Shown here piece after piece: positions 7,320 through 15,196 of a stretch of DNA of 37,082 bases. Position numbers and translations under genes: made by a program. The stretch is from Streptomyces indicus (GTDB taxonomy: Bacteria > Actinomycetota > Actinomycetes > Streptomycetales > Streptomycetaceae). The stretch is from positions 1 through 37,082 of the forward strand of contig NZ_FNFF01000030.1 in NCBI RefSeq assembly GCF_900100315.1, in the 5' to 3' direction. The notes beneath the pieces were generated by a model. It saw nothing but the letters and a program-made list of their open reading frames with translations. It did not search any database and was not told where the DNA came from. Positions within the stretch are counted from its first letter, which is position 1. The number at the start of each line of letters is the position of its first letter.

Positions 7320-8284
7320 ACGACGTACTCGACGTCGCCCTGCGACTGATCGTCGTCTTCGTCGTGTTCCTGACCTTCCCGCTGATCGTCGGGCAGACCG
7401 AGCACAAGGTCATGGCCCATATGCAGGGACGGCTCGGACCGATGTACGCGGGCGGGTTCCACGGCTGGGCCCAGCTCGTCGCCGACGGGGTCAAGTTCGC
7501 GCAGAAGGAGGACGTGGTCCCGGCCGCGGCCGACCGGCGCGTCTTCCAGCTCGCCCCCGCCGTCGCCCTGCTGCCGTACCTCCTCGTCCTGGTCGCGATC
7601 CCGATCGGACCCGGTGAGGGTGCGGTCGGTCAGGTCGTCGACGCCGGCATCTTCTTCGTGCTCGCCGTGATGGGCGTCGGGGTGCTCGGTTCGCTGATGG
7701 CCGGCTGGGCCTCGGCCAACAAGTTCTCCCTCCTCGGCGGTCTGCGCACCGCCGCCCAACTCCTCGCGTACGAGCTGCCGATGCTGCTCGCCGCGGCCTC
7801 GGTCGCGATGGCCGCCGGCACCGTCTCGCTGCCCGGCATCCTGAACGCCTTCGAGTGGTGGTGGCTGCCCTGGCAGATCGTCGGCGCCCTGGTGTTCTTC
7901 GTGGCCGGGCTCGCCGAACTCCAGCGCCCGCCCTTCGACATGCCGGTCGCCGACTCGGAGATCATCTTCGGCGCGTACACCGAGTACACGGGTCTGCGGT
8001 TCGCGCTGTTCCTCCTCGCCGAGTACGCGGGCATCGTCGTCCTGTGCGGCCTGACCACCGTCCTCTTCCTCGGCGGCTGGCACGGTCCGTTCGGCGCCGA
8101 CGGGCTCGGCTGGCTGTGGACCCTCCTCAAGACCGCGATCCTCGCCTTCCTCGTGATCTGGCTCCGCGTGAGCTACCCACGCCTGCGCGAGGACCAGCTG
8201 CAGAAGCTCGCCTGGACCGTCCTCGTCCCGCTCGCGCTCGCGCAGATCGCGCTCACCGGCATCGTGAAGGTGGCGATCAACTGA
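7316..8284 (+). CDS. nuoH: NADH-quinone oxidoreductase subunit H
   Basis: 322 residues with about eight transmembrane helices. NuoH forms much of the quinone-access chamber at the heel of complex I. The characteristic first-loop motif appears as EHKVMAHMQGRLGP (29-42), where most homologues have ERKVMARMQ. Other family signatures are GWAQLVADGVKFAQKED, FELPML-like LLAYELPMLLAA, and the acidic loop RPPFDMPVADSEIIFGAYTEYTG split over helices 5-6. The start ATG overlaps nuoC (ATGA, 7316-7319). Its stop overlaps the nuoI start by one base. The presence of NuoH without NuoD in the operon is notable because the two normally build the quinone site together. Confidence 0.95.
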   Translation: MNDVLDVALRLIVVFVVFLTFPLIVGQTEHKVMAHMQGRLGPMYAGGFHGWAQLVADGVKFAQKEDVVPAAADRRVFQLAPAVALLPYLLVLVAIPIGPGEGAVGQVVDAGIFFVLAVMGVGVLGSLMAGWASANKFSLLGGLRTAAQLLAYELPMLLAAASVAMAAGTVSLPGILNAFEWWWLPWQIVGALVFFVAGLAELQRPPFDMPVADSEIIFGAYTEYTGLRFALFLLAEYAGIVVLCGLTTVLFLGGWHGPFGADGLGWLWTLLKTAILAFLVIWLRVSYPRLREDQLQKLAWTVLVPLALAQIALTGIVKVAIN

Positions 8285-8868
8285 TGGCTCCGATCCCCGG
8301 CAGCGGCCTGGCCAAGGGCCTCGCCGTCACCCTGCGCACGATGACGAAGAAGACCGTCACCGCGCAGTACCCCGACGTCCAGCCCGAACTCCCGCCCCGC
8401 ACGCGCGGCGTGATCGGCCTGTTCGAGGAGAACTGCACGGTCTGCATGCTCTGCGCGCGCGAGTGCCCCGACTGGTGCATCTACATCGACTCCCACAAGG
8501 AGACGGTCCCGGCCGCGACGCCCGGCGGCCGCGAGCGCAGCCGCAACGTCCTCGACCGCTTCGCCATCGACTTCTCGCTCTGCATGTACTGCGGTATCTG
8601 CATCGAGGTCTGTCCTTTCGACGCGCTCTTCTGGTCACCGGAGTTCGAGTACGCGGAGACGGACATCCACGAACTCACCCACGAGCGCGACAAGCTCCGC
8701 GAGTGGATGTGGACCGTGCCCGCGCCCCCGGCGCTCGACGAGGGTGCCGAGGAGCCCAAGGAACTCGCCGCCGCCCGCAAGGCCGCCGAGAAGCTCGCCG
8801 CCGAACAGGCCGCGGCCGCCCAGGAGTCCGCCGCCGCGCCCGAGCCGGGGGAGGAGGACCAGGCATGA
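8284..8868 (+). CDS. nuoI: NADH-quinone oxidoreductase subunit I (two 4Fe-4S clusters)
   Basis: 194 residues. NuoI carries clusters N6a and N6b, which relay electrons toward N2 in NuoB. Both ferredoxin motifs are complete: C51, C54, C57, C61 (CTVCMLCAREC) and C100, C103, C106, C110 (CMYCGICIEVC). Each is followed by Pro. The core ends by about residue 145. After it comes an Ala/Glu/Lys-rich, probably helical or disordered tail of roughly 45 residues (AAARKAAEKLAAEQ...). With NuoE, F and G missing from the operon, NuoI may be the electron entry point, for example from ferredoxin (inference). The start overlaps nuoH by one base (TGATG) and the end overlaps nuoJ by four. Confidence 0.96.
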   Translation: MAPIPGSGLAKGLAVTLRTMTKKTVTAQYPDVQPELPPRTRGVIGLFEENCTVCMLCARECPDWCIYIDSHKETVPAATPGGRERSRNVLDRFAIDFSLCMYCGICIEVCPFDALFWSPEFEYAETDIHELTHERDKLREWMWTVPAPPALDEGAEEPKELAAARKAAEKLAAEQAAAAQESAAAPEPGEEDQA

Positions 8869-9482
8869 CCCTCGCCATTACCGCCCCGCTCGCCGCCAGT
8901 GCTCCCCAGGGCTTCCTGTCGCCCACCGGCGTGGAGATCGCCTTCGTCCTCGTGGGCATCGCGACGCTCGCTGCCGCGATCGTCACCGTCACCACGAAGC
9001 AGCTGGTGCACGCCGCGCTGTGGCTGGTCGTCGCGCTCGGCGGACTCGCCGTCGAGTACCTCCTGCTCACCGCCGAGTTCATCGCCTGGGTGCAGGTGCT
9101 GATCTACGTCGGTTCGGTCGTCGTGCTCCTCCTGTTCGGGCTGATGCTCACCAAGGCGCCCATCGGCCGCTCCCCGGACGCCGATTCGGGCAACCGCTGG
9201 GCCGCGCTCACGGTCGCCGCGGCCTCGGCCGCCGCGCTCGTCTGGGTCGTGGTCGACGCCTTCCGTACGCAGTGGATCGACCTCGACGGCGCGGTCCAGG
9301 GCTCGACCGAGGTGACCGGCTCGATCCTGTTCCGGCACTGGGTCCTGCCCTTCGAGGCCCTGTCCGTCCTGCTCCTCGCCGCCCTGGTCGGCGCGATCGT
9401 CCTCTCCCGCAAGAACGGCGACTCCGAGCCGGCACCCGACGGCACCACTCAGCCCTCGACCGCGGACAAGGAGCAGCGCTGA
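8865..9482 (+). CDS. nuoJ: NADH-quinone oxidoreductase subunit J
   Basis: 205 residues with five predicted transmembrane helices, a membrane subunit near the quinone module. The family signature is the third-helix stretch EFIAWVQVLIYVGSVVVLLLF (about 70-90), which contains the pi-bulge-forming tyrosine region. The last 25 residues (SRKNGDSEPAPDGTTQPSTA...) form a polar tail that is longer than in E. coli. The start ATG lies in an ATGA overlap with nuoI. The TGATG junction with nuoK at 9480-9484 implies translational coupling. Confidence 0.94.
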   Translation: MTLAITAPLAASAPQGFLSPTGVEIAFVLVGIATLAAAIVTVTTKQLVHAALWLVVALGGLAVEYLLLTAEFIAWVQVLIYVGSVVVLLLFGLMLTKAPIGRSPDADSGNRWAALTVAAASAAALVWVVVDAFRTQWIDLDGAVQGSTEVTGSILFRHWVLPFEALSVLLLAALVGAIVLSRKNGDSEPAPDGTTQPSTADKEQR

Positions 9483-9847
9483 TGCACCTCGCCTACCCCG
9501 CCGTGCTCGCGGCCCTGCTCTTCTGCGTCGGCCTCTACGGCGTCCTGGCCCGCCGCAACGCGATCCTGGTCCTGATGTCCGTCGAGCTGATGCTCAACGC
9601 GGTCAACCTCAACCTCGTCGCCTTCGACGTCTGGCTGCGCGACACCCTGCACGCGGGCCAGGCGCTCACCCTGTTCACGATCGCCATCGCCGCCGCCGAG
9701 ATCGGCATCGGCCTCGCGATCGTGCTGATGGTGTACCGCAACCGCGGAACCTCGGACGTGGACAAGCTCCGCGACACCGCCGAGGGCCACGGCCCCGAGG
9801 CCGAGACCACCGAAGCACCGGCACACACCACCGAGGCCGCCGCGTGA
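9482..9847 (+). CDS. nuoK: NADH-quinone oxidoreductase subunit K
   Basis: 121 residues with three transmembrane helices, the smallest antiporter-related subunit (MrpC-like). The two conserved membrane glutamates are present: E35 in MSVELMLNAVNLN and E73 in AAEIGIGLAI, equivalent to E. coli Glu36 and Glu72, which take part in proton transfer. Residues from about 90 onward (a Glu/Thr/Ala-rich tail) extend past the usual end near residue 100. It starts one base before the nuoJ stop ends, and it overlaps nuoL by GTGA. Confidence 0.95.
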   Translation: MHLAYPAVLAALLFCVGLYGVLARRNAILVLMSVELMLNAVNLNLVAFDVWLRDTLHAGQALTLFTIAIAAAEIGIGLAIVLMVYRNRGTSDVDKLRDTAEGHGPEAETTEAPAHTTEAAA

Positions 9848-11835
9848 CGACCACCACCCTCGCCGTACTCGTCCCCCTCCTGCCGTTCCTGGGCACCGTC
9901 GCCGGACTGCTCCTGGGCCGCAAGGCGCCCGGGTTCGTCCGCCCGCTGGCGATCCTGCCCACGCTGACCGCGCTCGGCCTCGCGGTCGTCGTGGCCCTGC
10001 GCCACGGCGGCGACGGCCCGATCGACGCGGCCACCCAGCTCACCCCGACCGGCTCGGTCCCGATCGAACTCGCCCTCCACCTGGACGGGTTCGCGGTCCT
10101 GTCCGCCGTCCTGGTGGGCGTGGTCGCTTCGTGCGTGCAGATCTACTCCACGGCGTATCTGCGCGAGGACCCGCGCTACCCCTCGTATGCCGCGCTCGTC
10201 TCCCTCTTCACCGCCGCGATGCTGCTGGTCGTCTACTCCGGCGACCTGATGGTGCTCCTGGTCGGCTGGGAGATCATGGGCATCTGCTCGTACTTCCTGG
10301 TCGGCCACTACTGGGAGACCCCCGAGGCGCGCGCCGCCTCGCTGAAGGCCTTCCTCGTCACCAAGCTCGGTGATGTCCCCTTCCTGATCGGCCTGTTCGC
10401 GCTCGCCGCGGACGCCGGCTCCTTCCGGATCACGACGATCCTGGGCGAGGTCACGGCCGGCGGCCTCGACCACCCCACCGTGATCGCCCTGCTCCTGCTC
10501 GCGGGTGTGGCGGGCAAGTCCGCCCAGTTCCCGCTGCACACGTGGCTGCCCGACGCGATGGCCGGCCCCACGCCGGTCTCCGCGCTGATCCACGCCGCGA
10601 CGATGGTCGCCGCCGGTGTCTACTTCGTGGCCCGTCTCCTCCCGGTGTTCGCCGCCTCCGCGGCGGCCCTGGTGGTGCTCGCGGTCATGGCCGCCGTGAC
10701 CATGGCCGGTTCGGCGCTCGCCGCGCTCGCGCAGGACGACATCAAGCGCGTCCTCGCGTACTCGACGATCGGCCAGCTCGGCTACATGACCGGCGCCCTC
10801 GCGGTCGGCGACCGCGGCGCCGGTGCCTTCCACCTCCTGTCGCACGGCGCCTTCAAGGCGCTGCTCTTCCTCGCCGCGGGCGTGATCATCCACGCCGCGG
10901 GCACCAACTCCCTTGCCGCCATGTCCCGTATGGGCGGCCTCAAGGACCGCGTCCCCGACGCCTTCTGGACCATGACCGTCGCGCTGCTCGCGCTCGCCGC
11001 GATCCCGCCCTTCAGCGGCTTCTTCTCCAAGGAGTCCGTGCTCGCGGCCGCCGAGCACACGGCCACCGGGCACTCCGAGTCCGCCCCCGCGACGGCCGGC
11101 TGGATCATCCTCGTGGCCGGCCTGGTGACCGCCCTGCTCACCGCCGCCTACGCCACCCGCCTCTGGCTGCTCGCCTTCCGCGGCCAGGGCCCGGCGGCCC
11201 CCGACCACGGCCGACAGCCCCTCGCCATGACGTCAGTGCTGTGGGTCCTCGCGATCCCCTCCCTCACGTTCGGCCTGACCTACAACCTGCTCCCCGACTG
11301 GTTCGACGGCCACGAGCTCACGCCCACGCTCACCACCTCGGTCCTGTCCACGGGCCTGGCCCTGGTCGGCGGCGTGGTCACCTACGGAGCCTGGCGGCAC
11401 ACCACGGCAATGGCCGCCCGCCCGCCGCTCGGCGCCGTCGCAGCCGACCCCACCGCCGGACCGGCGGAGACCGAGGCCACCGCGATCGCCACGCACACCC
11501 CCGCGTACGGCTCGATCGCCGAGGCTCCCGACTCCGCGGACCCCGGCCGGCTCCTCCTCGGCCCGCTCCACAGTGTCGCGGCCAACGGCTTCCACCTGGA
11601 CGCCCTCTACACCGCCCTGTTCGTCCGCCCCACCCAGGCAGCCGCCCGCCTCGTCCGCTTCCTCGACCGCGAGGTCGTCGACACCTACGTACGCGGCGCG
11701 GGCAACGCGGCCAACCTGCTCGGTGTGGTGGTCCGCAAAGCCCAGACCGGAAACGTGCAGACCTATCTGAGCGCCCTGCTCGCCGGCTCGGTCGTCCTCG
11801 CCGTCGCCGCCGTCCTCGTCGCAGCGGGAGCCTGA
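9844..11835 (+). CDS. nuoL: NADH-quinone oxidoreductase subunit L (antiporter-like)
   Basis: 663 residues, the distal proton-pumping antiporter-like subunit, with a GTG start. The key residues are in place: E143 in LLVGWEIMGICSYFLVG and K225 in AGKSAQFPLHTWLPDAM, matching E. coli Glu144 and Lys229. The segment DDIKRVLAYSTIGQLGYM and a C-terminal amphipathic lateral-helix region are also present. Near residues 520-570 there is a hydrophilic Ala/Thr/Pro-rich insert (AADPTAGPAETEATAIATH) before the last helices. Retention of these residues argues that the complex still pumps ions. It overlaps nuoK by four bases, with three bases to nuoM. Confidence 0.96.
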   Translation: MTTTTLAVLVPLLPFLGTVAGLLLGRKAPGFVRPLAILPTLTALGLAVVVALRHGGDGPIDAATQLTPTGSVPIELALHLDGFAVLSAVLVGVVASCVQIYSTAYLREDPRYPSYAALVSLFTAAMLLVVYSGDLMVLLVGWEIMGICSYFLVGHYWETPEARAASLKAFLVTKLGDVPFLIGLFALAADAGSFRITTILGEVTAGGLDHPTVIALLLLAGVAGKSAQFPLHTWLPDAMAGPTPVSALIHAATMVAAGVYFVARLLPVFAASAAALVVLAVMAAVTMAGSALAALAQDDIKRVLAYSTIGQLGYMTGALAVGDRGAGAFHLLSHGAFKALLFLAAGVIIHAAGTNSLAAMSRMGGLKDRVPDAFWTMTVALLALAAIPPFSGFFSKESVLAAAEHTATGHSESAPATAGWIILVAGLVTALLTAAYATRLWLLAFRGQGPAAPDHGRQPLAMTSVLWVLAIPSLTFGLTYNLLPDWFDGHELTPTLTTSVLSTGLALVGGVVTYGAWRHTTAMAARPPLGAVAADPTAGPAETEATAIATHTPAYGSIAEAPDSADPGRLLLGPLHSVAANGFHLDALYTALFVRPTQAAARLVRFLDREVVDTYVRGAGNAANLLGVVVRKAQTGNVQTYLSALLAGSVVLAVAAVLVAAGA

Positions 11836-11838
11836 GCC

Positions 11839-13437
11839 GTGATCGATATCAGCGAGTCCGTGATGCAGCTCCTTCTGGCATTGATCGTGGTCGGCCCGCT
11901 CCTCGGCGCGGCCGCCGCTCTCCTGCCCGCCCCGCCCGGACTGAAGGGGAAGTCCCCGGACCAGGCCGTGCTGCGGCACGGCGTGACCGTCACCGGCGTC
12001 ATCCTCATCGCCGCCGTGGTCCTCGCCCTCGGCTTCGACCACGGCCACCCGGCCACGATGCAGGCCACGACCGACATCAGCTGGATCCCGGCACTGGACG
12101 TGCGGATCCACCTCGGCGTCGACGGCATCTCGCTCCCCCTCCTCGTCCTGACCGCGCTGCTGACCTTCCTCTGCGCGCTGTACAGCTACTTCAAGCAGCA
12201 ACATCAGCGGCTGACGCCGCGGGCAAGTGGGCCTTCCCCCAAGGCATTCGTGGCCCTCCTCCTGGTCCTGGAATCGGGCACGCTCGCGACCTTCGCCGTC
12301 CTCGACCTGCTCCTGTTCTTCCTGGCCTTCGAGATGGTCCTCATCCCGATGTACTTCCTGATCGCGCGCTGGGGCGGCGCCCAACGCACGCAGGCCGCCT
12401 GGAAGTTCATCCTCTACACGCTGCTCGGCTCCGTCGTGATGCTGCTCGGACTCCTGCTGATCGGGCTGAAGTCCGGCACGTTCGACATGCTCGCACTCGC
12501 CACTGACAACGGCCGCGGACTGACCACATCCGTGCAGGTCATCGCCGTTCTGGCGATCGGCCTCGGCCTCGCCGTGAAGACCCCGATGTGGCCGCTGCAC
12601 AGCTGGCTGCCCGACGCCCACACCGCCGCGCCCACCGTGGGCTCGGTGCTCCTCGCGGGCGTCCTGCTCAAGATGGGCACGTACGGATTCGTCCGGATCC
12701 TGCTCCCCATCGCCCCCGACGGCATGCGGGAGTTCGCGCCCTACCTCGCCGCCTTCGCCGTCGTCGGCATCATCTACGGATCGCTCGCCTGCCTGGCCCT
12801 GGCCCGCAAGGGCGCGAAGGGCGACCTCAAGCGGCTCATCGCGTACTCCTCCGTCGGCCACATGGGCTTCGTACTCCTCGGCATCGCGTCGATGACCCCG
12901 ACCGGCGTCAACGGCGCGCTCTTCGCCAACATCGCCCACGGCCTCATCACCGGCCTCCTCTTCTTCCTGGTCGGCGCCCTCAAGGACCGCACCGGCACCA
13001 CCGACCTGGACGCCCTCGCGGGCCGCACCGGCCAGGCCCTGTACGGCAAGGCCCCGCGCTTCGGCGCCCTGCTCGCCTTCGGCGCCGTCGCCTCGCTGGG
13101 GCTCCCCGGCCTCGCGGGCTTCTGGGGTGAAATGCTCGCCCTGTTCGGCGCGTTCGACCCCGCCGAAGGCCTCAGCCGCCCGGCCTTCCTCACCTTCATG
13201 GCGATCGCCGCGTTCGGCACCCTGCTCACGGCCGCGTACATGCTCGTCGTCGTCCGCCGCATCTGCATGGGCGATCCGCAGGAGCAGCCGCAGCAGCTCG
13301 CCGACATCCAGGGGTACGAGTTCGCCGCCTGGACCCCGCTCGTCGCCCTCACCGTCCTCGCCGGACTCTGGCCCGCGCTGCTGCTCAGCCTCACCGACCC
13401 GGCCGTGCACAAGCTCCTCTCGGGAGGCAAGGCATGA
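11839..13437 (+). CDS. nuoM: NADH-quinone oxidoreductase subunit M (antiporter-like)
   Basis: 532 residues, starting GTG at 11839, three bases after the nuoL stop. It is the middle antiporter-like subunit. E165 in FLAFEMVLIPMYFLI and K247 in AVKTPMWPLHSWLPDAH match the E. coli proton-path residues Glu144 and Lys234. LKRLIAYSSVGHMGFVLLGI is the following conserved segment. A polar stretch, KQQHQRLTPRASGPSPKAF (about 119-137), occupies the loop where homologues have a shorter linker. It may be a small in-frame insertion. It ends in an ATGA overlap with nuoN. Confidence 0.96.
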   Translation: MIDISESVMQLLLALIVVGPLLGAAAALLPAPPGLKGKSPDQAVLRHGVTVTGVILIAAVVLALGFDHGHPATMQATTDISWIPALDVRIHLGVDGISLPLLVLTALLTFLCALYSYFKQQHQRLTPRASGPSPKAFVALLLVLESGTLATFAVLDLLLFFLAFEMVLIPMYFLIARWGGAQRTQAAWKFILYTLLGSVVMLLGLLLIGLKSGTFDMLALATDNGRGLTTSVQVIAVLAIGLGLAVKTPMWPLHSWLPDAHTAAPTVGSVLLAGVLLKMGTYGFVRILLPIAPDGMREFAPYLAAFAVVGIIYGSLACLALARKGAKGDLKRLIAYSSVGHMGFVLLGIASMTPTGVNGALFANIAHGLITGLLFFLVGALKDRTGTTDLDALAGRTGQALYGKAPRFGALLAFGAVASLGLPGLAGFWGEMLALFGAFDPAEGLSRPAFLTFMAIAAFGTLLTAAYMLVVVRRICMGDPQEQPQQLADIQGYEFAAWTPLVALTVLAGLWPALLLSLTDPAVHKLLSGGKA

Positions 13438-14969
13438 CCACCGCAGCCACCGCCGCGCAGGAGACGACCAGCCTCGTCCAGTCGGTCGACTGGCTCGCCA
13501 TCGCCCCGCCCACCATCGCGGCGGTCGTCGGCCTGCTTGTCCTCGTGGCCGACCTGTTCGTGCCCGAGCAGCGCAAGCCGCTGCTCGGCTGGATCTCCCT
13601 CGCGGGCCTGACCGCCGCGCTCCTCTCGCTGCTTCCCCTGCTCGACGGCGACCGCGACACCTTCTGTCTGACCGGCGACGCCGGTGTGTGCTCGTACACC
13701 GCCGACCGCTTCACCGTGGTCATCCAGTTCATGGTCCTGGCCGGCGCCCTGCTCACCGCGCTGCTCTCCGTCAGCCCGCTCAAGGACGAGCGGCTCCCCG
13801 CGGGCGAGTACTGGTTCCTGCTGCTCTCCTCGGCCGCCGGCGCGGCCCTGCTCCCCGCGTCGCGCGACCTCGCCACGCTCGTCGTCGCCCTGGAAGTCGC
13901 ATCGCTGCCCGCCTTCGCGCTGGTCGGCCTCCGGCGCGGCGACCGCCGCTCCTCCGAGGCGGCCCTGAAGTTCTTCCTCTCCTCGGTCACCGCCACCGCC
14001 GTCACCCTCCTCGGCGTCAGCTTCGTCTACGCGGCCACCGGCACCCTGCACCTCACCGAGATCGCCACCGGCCTCACGAGCGTGGACGGCGACCTGCAGA
14101 CCCTGGCCCGCACCGGCGTCGCCCTCACCCTCGTCGGCTTCGCCTTCAAGACGGCCGCCGTCCCCTTCCACTTCTGGGTCCCCGACACCTACATCGGCGC
14201 GCCCCTGCCCGTGGCCGCGTACCTCTCGGTGGTCGGCAAGGCGGTCGGCTTCACCGGCCTCATCCTGGTCACGGTCGTCGCCTTCCCCTCGTACGCCGAG
14301 GTCTGGGCCCCCGTGCTCGCGGTGCTCGCCGCCCTCACGATGACCGCGGGCAATGTGGCCGCCCTGCGCCAGCGGGCCGACCGGGACTTCAGCGCCGTAC
14401 GCCTGCTCGCCTGGTCCTCGGTCGGCCAAGCCGGCTATCTGCTCGTCCCGATCGCGGCCGCCGGCTACGTCGACGACCCGGCCGACGCCATCGGCGCCAC
14501 CGTCGCGTACGCCCTGATGTACGCCGCCGTGAACCTCGGCGCCTTCGCGGTCGCCGCCCTCGTCGCCCGCACCGCACCGCGCAACCGCCTCACCGACTAC
14601 CGCGGCCTGTACGCCCGCCACCCCCTGGCGGCCCTCGCGCTCGGCTTCTTCCTGCTGTGCCTGGCCGGTCTGCCGCCGGGCATCATCGGCCTGTTCGCGA
14701 AGGTCACGGTCTTCCAGGCGGCCGTCGACGCGGGGCTCGGCTGGCTCGCGGTCGTCATGGCGCTCAACGTCGTGATCGCCCTCTACTACTACCTGCGGTG
14801 GACGGCGGTCCTCTTCCGGACGCCGGAAGGCGAGGCGCCCGCCCGTGTCCGGGCCCGCGCCGTGCCCTTCCCGCTGACCGCGGCCATCGTCGTCACGACC
14901 CTCGTGGGCGTCGCCCTGTCCGGCGCTCCGCAGATGGTCCTGCGCTTCACGGAGTCCGTCCTCTTCTGA
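13434..14969 (+). CDS. nuoN: NADH-quinone oxidoreductase subunit N (antiporter-like)
   Basis: 511 residues, about 14 transmembrane helices, and the last gene of the operon. It is the third antiporter-like subunit, nearest the quinone module. E154 in VVALEVASLPAFALVG and K239 in GFAFKTAAVPFHFWVPDTY correspond to the conserved E. coli Glu133 and Lys217. The RLLAWSSVGQAGYLL segment follows. The start ATG overlaps the nuoM stop (ATGA, 13434-13437). Transcription probably ends in the repeat and hairpin region just downstream. Confidence 0.96.
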   Translation: MTTAATAAQETTSLVQSVDWLAIAPPTIAAVVGLLVLVADLFVPEQRKPLLGWISLAGLTAALLSLLPLLDGDRDTFCLTGDAGVCSYTADRFTVVIQFMVLAGALLTALLSVSPLKDERLPAGEYWFLLLSSAAGAALLPASRDLATLVVALEVASLPAFALVGLRRGDRRSSEAALKFFLSSVTATAVTLLGVSFVYAATGTLHLTEIATGLTSVDGDLQTLARTGVALTLVGFAFKTAAVPFHFWVPDTYIGAPLPVAAYLSVVGKAVGFTGLILVTVVAFPSYAEVWAPVLAVLAALTMTAGNVAALRQRADRDFSAVRLLAWSSVGQAGYLLVPIAAAGYVDDPADAIGATVAYALMYAAVNLGAFAVAALVARTAPRNRLTDYRGLYARHPLAALALGFFLLCLAGLPPGIIGLFAKVTVFQAAVDAGLGWLAVVMALNVVIALYYYLRWTAVLFRTPEGEAPARVRARAVPFPLTAAIVVTTLVGVALSGAPQMVLRFTESVLF

Positions 14970-15059
14970 CCGGCGGCCGCCCTCTGTACGGACCGGGGGG
15001 CCGCCCTCCGTACGTACCGGGGGCCGCCCTCCGTACAGACCGGGCGGCCGCCCTCACCC
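14968..15059 (+). repeat. 23-24 bp tandem repeat after nuoN
   Basis: Four near-identical units of about 23 bp begin at 14968, 14991, 15014 and 15038, with consensus GACCGGGGGCCGCCCTCCGTAC. They start inside the nuoN stop codon. Each unit contains a GGCGGCC/GGCCGCC-type self-complementary core, so the transcript could fold into several hairpins. Confidence 0.8.
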
Positions 15060-15100
15060 GTTCGGTGCACCCCTCGCGGCCGCGGCGCCGGGGAACTCAG

Positions 15101-15148
15101 CCCTCCCGCCTGGCGTTGACCAGGCAGGGAGGGTCCACTGGAAGTGGA
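15101..15148 (+). terminator. Hairpin region between nuoN and htpX
   Basis: CCCTCCCGCCTGG at 15101-15113 pairs with CCAGGC-A-GGGAGGG at 15120-15133 (13 bp, one bulge, 6-base loop). It is followed at once by a second small stem, TCCAC/GTGGA, at 15134-15148. There is no T tract, as is common in Streptomyces. It could end nuo transcription or act in the htpX leader. Confidence 0.5.
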
Positions 15149-15196
15149 AGCCAGTCAGCGAAGGGTTCCCCTGCCGCACCACCAGGAGGGCGTACC

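Noticed and set aside
13127..15196. htpX reading frame extended upstream through the nuoN region
   Set aside because: The upstream residues are an off-frame shadow of nuoN. GTG at 15197 has an ideal AGGAGGG site and gives the normal HtpX N-terminus.
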